DNA from: Actinoallomurus bryophytorum | GTDB taxonomy: Bacteria; Actinomycetota; Actinomycetes; Streptosporangiales; Streptosporangiaceae | NCBI RefSeq assembly: GCF_006716425.1 | Contig: NZ_VFOZ01000001.1 | Span: forward strand, 1,984,001-2,048,000 | Reading direction: 5' to 3' | Length of the DNA: 64,000 bases | Part shown: one piece after another, positions 56,575-64,000 of the stretch | Numbering within the stretch: the first letter of the stretch is position 1 | Layout: each line of letters starts with the position of its first letter | Made by a program: the position numbers and the translations under genes | The notes under the pieces: model-generated | Seen by the model: the letters and a program-made list of their open reading frames with translations, nothing else | Databases searched by the model: none | What the model was told of the DNA's origin: nothing

Positions 56575-57996
56575 TCAGCCACCTCCCGAACCGAGCGTGC
56601 GGAGTACGGGTCCGGTCGGCAGCAGCGCCAGCAGGTCGGCCGGCACGGCGGTGGCCGTGGCGGTCGAGTAGCCGAGAGCGGTGGCCGCCGCGTCGTTCGC
56701 GACGGGGAACTTCGCCCCGTCCTCGGTCACGAGGTACAGCCCCTCGCCCGGCACGCCGGGCGCGGGAAGAGTGCGGGCGAGCAGACCCGCCTTGGGGGCG
56801 ATCACGACCTGGTCGGCGATCCGGTTCCCGGCCGGGTCGGCGGCGGTGGCCGTCCCCGCCGCCGCGGTCGTGGCGGACACCGCGTTCGCCGCGGTGACGG
56901 GTACGGCGGGCACCGTCACCATCGAGGTGTCGATGCGGTTCGCGCCCGGCACCGAGCGGACGCAGGGCATCCGGCCGCCGGTGACGGCGTCAAGGGTCGG
57001 CGGCGCCGGCGGCAGCTGCGCCATCCAGCCGGGCGTCGGCAGGATCTGGGAGGCGGCGACCGCGGCGGGGCTGAGGTCGCGGGTGCCCACGGTCCCGCCG
57101 GGGTAGGCCGTGGCGGTCTTCGGGTCGCTGAGGGCGAGCGCGGCCGCGGTCTGCGTCATCGGCTGGAGCCCGCCGGTGGTCTGCAGGTAGAGGCGCTGGT
57201 CCGTGCCCGCGCCGCGTACGACGAAGACCTCGCCGACCGTCGCCGGATGCCCGTCCAGGTCCGGAGCGTTCTTACCGACCTCGGGGGTCGCGGGCGGTGG
57301 CAGGTCGGGCCCGGCAGGCAGCGTGTCGATCCACGCGTCCCGTACGCCGATCGCGGCACCGTCGGAGAACCCCAGCGCACGCGTCACCCACGGCGCGGTC
57401 ACCCGCAGGCGCCGGCCGCCGGTCACCAGGTACGTCGTCCCGTCCGTGGTCCGTACGAGCACGGCCTGGTTCGGGGTCATCGGCTGTTCGGCCGGGTCGG
57501 CGCCGATCGCGAGGGTCAGCGCGGGCTTCGCGCCGGTCGAGGAGGCGCACGCGAGCCATGGAGCGCTCTCACGGCCGCCATGAGGAAGAGCGTCGGGCGC
57601 GCCGATGATGCCCACCGGCCCACCGCGCGGCACGTCCTGGAGCGACTTGGTCGCCACCGAGTCGACGGTCAGCTTCGAGCCGAGCAGCAGCCGCGCGGAG
57701 GCGTAGTTGAGCACCGGCCGCAACTGCCCGGCGGCCAGGACGTAGCGGGTGCCGGTCTGCTTGTCGAGGATCAGCGTTCCCGGCTTGCGCCACGCGGTCG
57801 CACCGCCCGGTGAGACGATGGCGAAGACCGCGAACCCCGCGACCGCGAGCGCGGCGATGAGCGCACCGATGATCAGACCGCTCCACGAGCGGCGCATGGG
57901 CGGGACCGCCATGTCCGGCTCGGCACGCATCAGCGCCGAGACCAGCCGGCCGACCATGAACCCGTGCGCGTGTACTTGATCACGCCGGTTGTGCAC
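56575..57996 (-). CDS. eccB: Type VII secretion protein EccB
   Basis: 473 aa. RRDQVHAHGFMVGRLVSALMRAEPD and one TM helix (SGLIIGALIAALAVAGFAVFAIV, about 39-62) are followed by a large extracytoplasmic part with the EccB repeat pattern (GTRYVLAAGQLRPVLNYASARLLLG; GTTYLVTGGRRLRVTAPWVTRALGF; GEGLYLVTEDGAKFPVANDAAATALGY). DVPRGGPVGIIGAPD is a conserved EccB segment. It forms part of the membrane complex on the outer side. eccD ends 33 bases upstream. Confidence 0.95.
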   Translation of the reverse strand: MHNRRDQVHAHGFMVGRLVSALMRAEPDMAVPPMRRSWSGLIIGALIAALAVAGFAVFAIVSPGGATAWRKPGTLILDKQTGTRYVLAAGQLRPVLNYASARLLLGSKLTVDSVATKSLQDVPRGGPVGIIGAPDALPHGGRESAPWLACASSTGAKPALTLAIGADPAEQPMTPNQAVLVRTTDGTTYLVTGGRRLRVTAPWVTRALGFSDGAAIGVRDAWIDTLPAGPDLPPPATPEVGKNAPDLDGHPATVGEVFVVRGAGTDQRLYLQTTGGLQPMTQTAAALALSDPKTATAYPGGTVGTRDLSPAAVAASQILPTPGWMAQLPPAPPTLDAVTGGRMPCVRSVPGANRIDTSMVTVPAVPVTAANAVSATTAAAGTATAADPAGNRIADQVVIAPKAGLLARTLPAPGVPGEGLYLVTEDGAKFPVANDAAATALGYSTATATAVPADLLALLPTGPVLRTLGSGGG

Positions 57997-58029
57997 GACA
58001 CACCTCCGATCCGACTCGTGTCATCTCGC

Positions 58030-59439
58030 TCACGCCCATCCCGCCCGCGCCCGCGCGTACAGCCCGACGACCGCCAGCACCAGCGGGATGACCGCGATCG
58101 CGGTGGTCGTGTGCATCAGGTCCGCGATCCGCCCCCAGTGCGGCAGGAGCCGCCGCCCCGGCAGGGTCCGCGCGACCGACAGCAGCAGCCCGGCCGTGAG
58201 CATCAGGCCGGCCACGACCACCGGCCGTACGGTCGCGGGCTGGTCCAGGGTCAGGTCGATCAGGACGGTCGCCAGCCCGGCCACTCCGGGCACGAACACC
58301 GCGAGCCGGGCCCGTACGCCGAGCAGATCGCGCCCGTGCAGGAGCAGCAGGAGCGACGCGACCGCCGCCAGGGTCCGCGCGGCGATGCCCTGAGTCGTGC
58401 CGATCACCATGAGGCAGCCGGCGGCGACCACACCCAGACCGACATAGAGCGATCCGATGTGCTCGTGCGCACGCGCGGTCCGCTCCAGCACCACCCGGCT
58501 GGGTTCAGGATCGATACCCTGCTGGAACTCATCCGGGCTGGTCGGCAACGGCGGGATCCGCAACCCCGCGAACCGCGAAGCGATCACCGGCACCGCCGCA
58601 CCCAGCGCGAGCACACCCGCCAGCACGATCGCCGCCGCCCCCGCCACGTCCGCCACCCCGACCGTGACCAGCAGCCCACCCAGCCCCGTCAGGACCGCCG
58701 CGAACACCGCCGCGGTGAAACCCGCCAGTACCCCGCCCACCGCCGGCCGCGCCAGCACCGCCACCGTCGCCGCCCACGCACCCGCGGCCAGCAACCCCGG
58801 CGCGCTCACCAGGCTCCCCGGGGTCAGCGCCCGTGCCTGACCGGCCGGCAGCGCCAGGCCCGCGACCACCGTGAACCCGATCGACCCCGCCGCCAGCACG
58901 ATCCCCGCCGCCCGGTCACCGAGCGCACGCGACGCCGCCGCCGCCCCCAGCAACAACACGACGCTCGCCATCGCCGCCACCAGCGTCGCCATGGCGCCCG
59001 TACCGCTCATCGGCGCGACCGCCACGCCCAGCCCCAGCGCCGCGGCGACCAGCGACAACACGAACCGCCGCGTCGTCTCCGGCCGCCATCGGTCCCCGCG
59101 CTCGGCCGTCCCGGTCGCCACCCCGTCCACCAGATCATCGAAATCGACCGGCGGCAGATGATCCGCACGCGGCCGCAGATGCAACACATCACCGTCGTAC
59201 AGGCCCAGCGCCGCCGTACCCAGATCCTCATCCAGCGGCGGCTCACCCAGCCGCTGCAAAACCCACCCGTCATGCCCGGAACCGGCCGCGGCCAGCTCGG
59301 GACCCAGGTGCTCCAGGAACGTCGGGAGCAGGTCGGCGAGCGGCACGTGTGCCGGCACGGCCAGTTCGATGCGGGAGGCCGGGCCACAAATCGTCAGCCG
59401 GCACATCTCGCCGGAGCCCAGTGTCTGCGATGTCGCCAT
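58030..59439 (-). CDS. eccD: Type VII secretion protein EccD
   Basis: 469 aa. A ubiquitin-like domain covers residues 1-100 (CRLTICGPASRIELAVPAHVPLADLLPTFLEHLG; LGLYDGDVLHLRP), then 11 predicted TM helices to the end. PPLPTSPDEFQQGIDPEPSRVV is a conserved cytosolic loop. EccD dimers line the membrane pore of the ESX complex. MATSQTLG at 59439 is chosen; an upstream start at 59475 adds 12 residues. It is divergent from eccC. Confidence 0.93.
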   Translation of the reverse strand: MATSQTLGSGEMCRLTICGPASRIELAVPAHVPLADLLPTFLEHLGPELAAAGSGHDGWVLQRLGEPPLDEDLGTAALGLYDGDVLHLRPRADHLPPVDFDDLVDGVATGTAERGDRWRPETTRRFVLSLVAAALGLGVAVAPMSGTGAMATLVAAMASVVLLLGAAAASRALGDRAAGIVLAAGSIGFTVVAGLALPAGQARALTPGSLVSAPGLLAAGAWAATVAVLARPAVGGVLAGFTAAVFAAVLTGLGGLLVTVGVADVAGAAAIVLAGVLALGAAVPVIASRFAGLRIPPLPTSPDEFQQGIDPEPSRVVLERTARAHEHIGSLYVGLGVVAAGCLMVIGTTQGIAARTLAAVASLLLLLHGRDLLGVRARLAVFVPGVAGLATVLIDLTLDQPATVRPVVVAGLMLTAGLLLSVARTLPGRRLLPHWGRIADLMHTTTAIAVIPLVLAVVGLYARARAGWA

Positions 59440-59573
59440 GCTGAGAGCACGGCTCCCGGTCGGCCGGGAGTTCATTCGCCGGAAACATGACCGTCTCGGA
59501 ACCGTACGGACGTCGGGAGCCGTGGCTTATAGCAAAGGGGAACACCACGACGCCCCGGAGAGGACGCGTGCTC
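59440..59573. promoter_or_regulatory. Divergent eccD/eccC intergenic region
   Basis: About 134 bases separate the chosen starts of eccD (minus) and eccC (plus). It must hold both promoters. GGAGAGGAC lies about 11 bases before the GTG of eccC. No clear -10/-35 pairs can be assigned. Confidence 0.5.
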
Positions 59574-62500
59574 GTGAGTACGACGCTGTTCCGGCGGCCG
59601 CCACGGCAGTCACCGCCCGCGATGCCCAGCGGAGAGCTGTCCCTGCAGGAACCCCCGGTTCTGCCGGAGGCGCCCACCGGGAACATGGGCATGTTGCTGA
59701 TGTACCTGCCGATGGCGATCGGCTCGAGCGTGACGATCCTGATCTTCGTCTCGCCGTCCAAGCCCGGCCTCGGCCTGATGGCCGCAGGGCTCATGGCACT
59801 GACCTCGATGACGATGGTGTTCGGCCAGGTCGGGCGCACCACCAGCGAACGCAAGCGGCGGATGCGCGGCGAACGGCGCGACTACCTCCGCTACCTGGCG
59901 CAGACCCGCAAGAAGGTACGGTCCGTCGCCAACGAGCAGCGCGAGTCGCTGGCGTGGCAGCACCCCGACCCGGCCGGGCTGTGGTCGGTGGCCATGAGCA
60001 GCCGGCTGTGGGAGCGGCGCCCGACCCACCCCGACTTCGCCGAGGTGCGCATCGGTACCGGCCCGCAGCGGCTGGCGATGACGATGAACCCGATGCAGAC
60101 CAAGCCGGTCGAGGACCTCGAACCACTGTGCGCTCGCGCGCTGCGCCGGTTCATCCGCGCGTACACGACCGTGACCGACCTGCCGGCCGCGGTGTTCCTG
60201 CGCGGCTTCGCCCAGGTACGGCTGCGCGGCGACGAGGCCGCGGGCCGTGAGCTGATCCGCGCGATGCTGGCGCAGCTCGTCACCTTCCACTCCCCCGACG
60301 AGCTACAGGTCGCGGTCTGCGCCGCGCCCGAGCACGCCGCCGAGTGGGACTGGGTGAAGTGGCTGCCGCACAACCAGCACGGCACCCAGCAGGACGGCGC
60401 CGGCCAGGCGCGGCTGCACGCCGACGGCATCGACTCTCTCGACGCCCTGCTCGCCACCGAGATGGAGAGTCGCGGGCGGTTCGAGCCCGGGGCGACACCG
60501 ACCCGGGACGAGCCGTACGTCGTCGTGATCGTGGACGGCGTGGACGTGCCGGCCGAGTCGCGGCTCGCCGGCACCGGCTACCGGAACTCCATCGTGCTGA
60601 ACGTCTCCTCCGGGCTGCCGATGGCGCCGGGCCGCGGCACTCTGCGGCTGGAGGTCACCTCCGAGTCGATGGAGATGGTCCGCTTCGACCGCGGCGGCGA
60701 GGAGATCCGCACCTCGCTGGGCCTGCCGGACCGCCTCAGCGCGCCGAGGGCGACCGCACTGGCCCGGACGATCTCACCGTTCCGTCTCGGCGCGACGGCC
60801 GACATCGCGGAGCCGATGCTCACCGACTTCGACCTCGGCACGCTGCTGGGGATCGGCGACCTCGACACGCTCGAGCCCACCCGCGTGTGGCCGCGCGCCG
60901 ACGGCCCGGACCGGCTGCGCGTGCCGATCGGCATCGCCGAGGACGGCAGCCGGGTCGAGCTCGACATCAAGGAGTCCGCGCAGGGCGGGATGGGGCCGCA
61001 CGGCCTCCTGATCGGCGCCACCGGATCGGGCAAGAGCGAGCTGCTGCGCACGCTGGTCCTGGCGATGGCGCTCACCCACTCCTCCGAGGTGCTCAACTTC
61101 GTCCTGGTCGACTTCAAGGGCGGCGCGACCTTCCTCGGCCTGGACGAACTGCCGCACACATCGGCGGTCATCACGAACCTCGCCGACGAAGCGCCGCTGG
61201 TGCAGCGCATGCAGGACGCGCTGCAGGGCGAGATGATGCGCCGCCAGGAGCTGCTCCGGAGCGCGGGCAACTACAGCTCGCTACGCGAGTACGAGGCGGC
61301 ACGCGTGAACGGCACCCTGCTCGACCCGCTCCCGACGTTGTTCGTCGTCGTGGACGAGTTCAGCGAGCTGCTCGCCTCCCACCCCGACTTCTCCGAACTG
61401 TTCGTCATGATCGGCCGCCTCGGCCGCTCACTCGGCGTCCACCTCCTGCTGGCGTCGCAGCGCATCGACGACGGGCGCATGCACAAACTGGAGAGCCACC
61501 TGTCCTACCGGATCGGACTGCGGACGTTCTCGGCGATGGAGAGCCGGTCGGTGATCGGCGTGCCGGACGCGTACCAGCTGCCCAACGCGCCCGGCAACGG
61601 CTACATGCGCTCGGACGTGGCGACGCTGATGCGGTTCAAGGCCGCGTACGTCTCGGGCCGGTACCGGCGGCGTACCGCCGAGCAGCGGCAGGAGGAGGTC
61701 CGCCGCCAGGTCGTACCGTTCAGCGCGTCACACGTGGCGGTGCCGGACCTCGCGCTCGCGCCGGAGCCGGAACCCGTCGCGCCGGCGCCGGCCGGGATGC
61801 CCGCGGCCGAGGAGAACGTCGAGACTTTGCTCCAGGTGGCGGTCGGCCGCCTGCGCGACGCCGGGCCGCCGGCCCACCAGGTGTGGCTCCCGCCACTCGC
61901 CGACCCGCCCACGCTGGACCAGGTGCTCCCCCCTCTCGTGCCCGACCCGGTCCTCGGCCTGACGCCGGCGACCTGGCCCGGACGCGGCGGGCTGGTCGTG
62001 CCGGTCGCGGTGGTCGACAAGCCTTATCTGCAGGTACGCGACCTGATGATGGTCGACCTGTCCGGCGTCGGCGGCCACGTCGGAATCGCCGGCGGCACCC
62101 AGTCCGGCAAGAGCACGCTCCTGCGCACGCTGATCACGGTGCTGACACTCACGCACACCCCGGCCGAGGTGCAGTTCTACTGCGTCGACCTCGGCGGCGG
62201 CACGCTGTCGACACTGGGCGAACTGCCGCACATCGGCGGCGTCGCCGGCCGGATGGACGCGGAGCGGATCAGCCGGACGGTCGCCGAGGTACAGGGCGTG
62301 CTGAGCCGGCGTGAACGCCTCTTCGCCGAAGAGGGCATCGAGAACATGGCCGCGTACCGGGCGCTGCGCCGCGCCGGCCGGTTCCCCGACGACCCGCACG
62401 GCGACGTCTTCCTCGTCATCGACGGCTGGGCCTCACTCCGCTCCGACTTCGAGGAGCACGACGGGCCGATCCGGCAGCTCGCCGCCCGCGGCCTGACGTA

Positions 62501-63569
62501 CGGCGTGCACCTCATGCTCAGCTCGGGCCGCTGGTCCGACATTCCGAGCGCGCTGCGCGACCAGCTCGGCACGCGTCTGGAGCTGCGGCTCGGCGACTCG
62601 ATCGACTCGGTGATCGACATGCGCGCGGCAGCACGGGTGCCGCGCGCCCCGGGCAGCGGGCTCACGATGGACAAGATGAACTTCCTGGCCGCCATCCCGC
62701 GCATCGACGGCCGCTCGCGCACCGATGACCTCGCGACCGCGACGCGCGCGATGGCCGAGAGCGTGGCCGACTGCTGGGACGGGCCGGTCGCGCCGCCCGT
62801 GCGCATGCTGCCCGCGGTGCTCCCGGCCGAACGCCTGCCCGAGCCGGCCGGCCGGATGCGCGTCGCGCTCGGCTGGGGCGAGTCGGACCTGGCACCGGTC
62901 TGGCACGACTTCGACTCCCAGCCGCACCTGACCGTGCTCGGTGACACCGAGAGCGGCAAGACCGGCGTGCTGCGCCTCATCGCCCAGGCGGTCGCTCGCA
63001 CGTACCAGCCGGGCGAGGCCGAGGTCGTCCTCATCGACTCACGCCGCGCGCTGCTCGAGGTCGTGCCGGAGGAGTACCGTCTCGGCTTCGCGTTCTCCGC
63101 CAGCGCGGCGGCCGAGATCGTCGACGGGTTGGCGACGCGGCTGCGAGCGCGGATGCCCGGCGCCGACGTGACGCCGGCGCAGCTCGCCCGGCGCGACTGG
63201 TGGGCGGGCCCGGACGTGTACATCTTCGTGGACGACTACGACCTGCTGACCAGCCCGATGGGCGGACCGCTCAACGCGCTGATGGACCTGCTTCCGCAGG
63301 CCGCCGACATCGGGCTGCACGTCGTGCTGGCCCGGAGCGCGGCCGGCTCCGGACGGCTGTCGATGGACCCGGTCGTACGCCGGTTGCAGGAGTCGAACAC
63401 GCCCGATCTGGCACTGTCCTGCCCGCCGAACGAGATGCCGCTGCTCAACGGGATGCGGCCGCGGCAGTTCCCGCCCGGTCGCGGGCTCGTGGTGACGCGC
63501 CGGAGCGCGACGCAGCTCCAGGTCGGCTGGCTGCCGCCGGCCGACACCCAGAACGGAAGCGGCCGATGA
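59574..63569 (+). CDS. eccC: Type VII secretion ATPase EccC
   Basis: 1,331 aa, single-chain EccCa-EccCb. Two N-terminal TM helices (MGMLLMYLPMAIGSSVTILIFV; GLGLMAAGLMALTSMTMVFG) are followed by a DUF domain and three FtsK/SpoIIIE-type ATPase domains. Walker A motifs are GATGSGKS (481-488), GGTQSGKS (840-847) and GDTESGKT (1123-1130). Walker B of the first is LFVVVDEFSELL. The GTG at 59574 starts STTLFRRPPRQSPPAMP, the usual EccC N-terminus; an earlier ATG at 59487 is less likely. The stop overlaps the mycosin ATG. EccC recognises substrates and drives export. Confidence 0.95.
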   Translation: MSTTLFRRPPRQSPPAMPSGELSLQEPPVLPEAPTGNMGMLLMYLPMAIGSSVTILIFVSPSKPGLGLMAAGLMALTSMTMVFGQVGRTTSERKRRMRGERRDYLRYLAQTRKKVRSVANEQRESLAWQHPDPAGLWSVAMSSRLWERRPTHPDFAEVRIGTGPQRLAMTMNPMQTKPVEDLEPLCARALRRFIRAYTTVTDLPAAVFLRGFAQVRLRGDEAAGRELIRAMLAQLVTFHSPDELQVAVCAAPEHAAEWDWVKWLPHNQHGTQQDGAGQARLHADGIDSLDALLATEMESRGRFEPGATPTRDEPYVVVIVDGVDVPAESRLAGTGYRNSIVLNVSSGLPMAPGRGTLRLEVTSESMEMVRFDRGGEEIRTSLGLPDRLSAPRATALARTISPFRLGATADIAEPMLTDFDLGTLLGIGDLDTLEPTRVWPRADGPDRLRVPIGIAEDGSRVELDIKESAQGGMGPHGLLIGATGSGKSELLRTLVLAMALTHSSEVLNFVLVDFKGGATFLGLDELPHTSAVITNLADEAPLVQRMQDALQGEMMRRQELLRSAGNYSSLREYEAARVNGTLLDPLPTLFVVVDEFSELLASHPDFSELFVMIGRLGRSLGVHLLLASQRIDDGRMHKLESHLSYRIGLRTFSAMESRSVIGVPDAYQLPNAPGNGYMRSDVATLMRFKAAYVSGRYRRRTAEQRQEEVRRQVVPFSASHVAVPDLALAPEPEPVAPAPAGMPAAEENVETLLQVAVGRLRDAGPPAHQVWLPPLADPPTLDQVLPPLVPDPVLGLTPATWPGRGGLVVPVAVVDKPYLQVRDLMMVDLSGVGGHVGIAGGTQSGKSTLLRTLITVLTLTHTPAEVQFYCVDLGGGTLSTLGELPHIGGVAGRMDAERISRTVAEVQGVLSRRERLFAEEGIENMAAYRALRRAGRFPDDPHGDVFLVIDGWASLRSDFEEHDGPIRQLAARGLTYGVHLMLSSGRWSDIPSALRDQLGTRLELRLGDSIDSVIDMRAAARVPRAPGSGLTMDKMNFLAAIPRIDGRSRTDDLATATRAMAESVADCWDGPVAPPVRMLPAVLPAERLPEPAGRMRVALGWGESDLAPVWHDFDSQPHLTVLGDTESGKTGVLRLIAQAVARTYQPGEAEVVLIDSRRALLEVVPEEYRLGFAFSASAAAEIVDGLATRLRARMPGADVTPAQLARRDWWAGPDVYIFVDDYDLLTSPMGGPLNALMDLLPQAADIGLHVVLARSAAGSGRLSMDPVVRRLQESNTPDLALSCPPNEMPLLNGMRPRQFPPGRGLVVTRRSATQLQVGWLPPADTQNGSGR

Positions 63570-64000
63570 GCGCGCCGCGTCGGCTCGCGGCGGTCCTCGC
63601 GGGAACGGCGCTCACCGGCGCGCCGCTTCTCACGGGGGCACCGGTCTTGGCCGCGACAAAATGCGCCACACCGGCCAGGACGGTCATCCGCGACGTGCCG
63701 TGGGCACAGCGGGTCCTGGGCCCGGACCGGGCGTGGGCCCTCACCCGCGGTGGCGGCCTCGTCGTGGGCGTGGTCGACACGGGTGTGAGCGGGGCATCGC
63801 CGGCGCTGGCCGGGGCCGTGCTGCCCGGCCGCGACGTGAGCACGAACCGCGCCGCGGACACCGACTGCCGGGGGCACGGCACGTTCGTCGCCGGTCTCCT
63901 TGCCGCGCGGCCGATGGCGGGACACGGCCTGGTCGGGATCGCACCCGGTGTGCGCGTGCTGCCGATACGGGTCGCCGCCGACGAGCAGCAGGGCGTCGAC
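63566..64000 (+). CDS. mycP: Mycosin (subtilisin-like protease), 3' end outside window
   Basis: 145 residues seen. Signal peptide RRLAAVLAGTALTGAPLLTGAPVLAA, then DVPWAQRVLGPDRAWALTRG. The peptidase S8 catalytic Asp71 is in GVVDTGVSG and His104 in CRGHGTFVAGL; the Ser region is beyond the window. MycP stabilises the ESX membrane complex and cleaves some substrates. The ATG overlaps the eccC stop (ATGA), so the two are translationally coupled. Confidence 0.93.
   Translation, partial: MSAPRRLAAVLAGTALTGAPLLTGAPVLAATKCATPARTVIRDVPWAQRVLGPDRAWALTRGGGLVVGVVDTGVSGASPALAGAVLPGRDVSTNRAADTDCRGHGTFVAGLLAARPMAGHGLVGIAPGVRVLPIRVAADEQQGVD

Overview
This window is high-GC actinobacterial DNA. Genes often start with GTG, stop and start codons overlap, hairpin terminators are GC-rich and mostly lack T-tracts, and there is a complete-looking core of an actinobacterial type VII (ESX) secretion locus. 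The mix (ESX core plus giant WXG100-like protein, Rrf2, MpaB-type oxygenase, P450) suggests a filamentous actinomycete of the Streptosporangiales/Thermomonosporaceae kind. The family assignment is inference.

Layout. 1-8.3 kb: housekeeping and metabolic genes. These are a 3'-truncated hypothetical on the minus strand, a gamma-carbonic-anhydrase-like protein, a DivIVA-domain coiled-coil protein, peptide deformylase convergent with ArfB, an MpaB/DUF2236 oxygenase, a crotonase/SDR pair, and a lone TnpB with the terminal hairpin of its element. 8.4-12.2 kb: a small membrane-anchored protein divergent from an OmpR/histidine-kinase pair, then a secreted GH18 protein. 12.2-20 kb: a translationally coupled exopolysaccharide operon (GT2, FemAB/GNAT-like, GT2, polysaccharide deacetylase, a flippase fused to a second polytopic domain, small membrane protein), with competing inverted repeats in its leader. 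20-21.5 kb: a thiamine-diphosphate enzyme.

22.4-27.5 kb: a tandem array of eight small secreted proteins of a family I do not recognise. Six belong to one group (five close members plus one divergent) with a duplicated promoter module; two belong to a His/Asn-rich group with no such promoter. A leader hairpin with compensatory changes and a terminator hairpin after every gene repeat through the array. 27.5-32.9 kb: a P450, a STAS protein without the usual phospho-serine, a sulfite-oxidase-like enzyme, a scar joining two gene remnants, a leaderless Rrf2 regulator, and an in-frame fusion of half an MFS transporter to a histidine-kinase core.

33-64 kb: the type VII secretion locus. On the minus strand, from upstream to downstream, are eccD, eccB, two WXG100-size proteins, a third small helical protein, a 697-aa Pro/Gly-rich secretion-associated protein, a YbaB-like protein, a 110-aa helical protein, a 5,220-aa giant, a membrane-anchored ricin-type lectin and an 820-aa protein with an ADP-ribosyltransferase-like end. 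On the plus strand are eccC and the start of a mycosin. The giant protein joins a CpnT-type N-terminal domain, an internal papain-fold (glutamine-deamidase-like) domain, five glycine-rich repeats, a roughly 1,750-residue beta-rich body, a coiled coil, two tandem modules and a C-terminal OTU-like cysteine-protease domain. The likeliest reading is that EccB/C/D/MycP export the WXG100 pair and this giant effector. The two most interesting objects in the window are the giant effector and the small secreted protein array.
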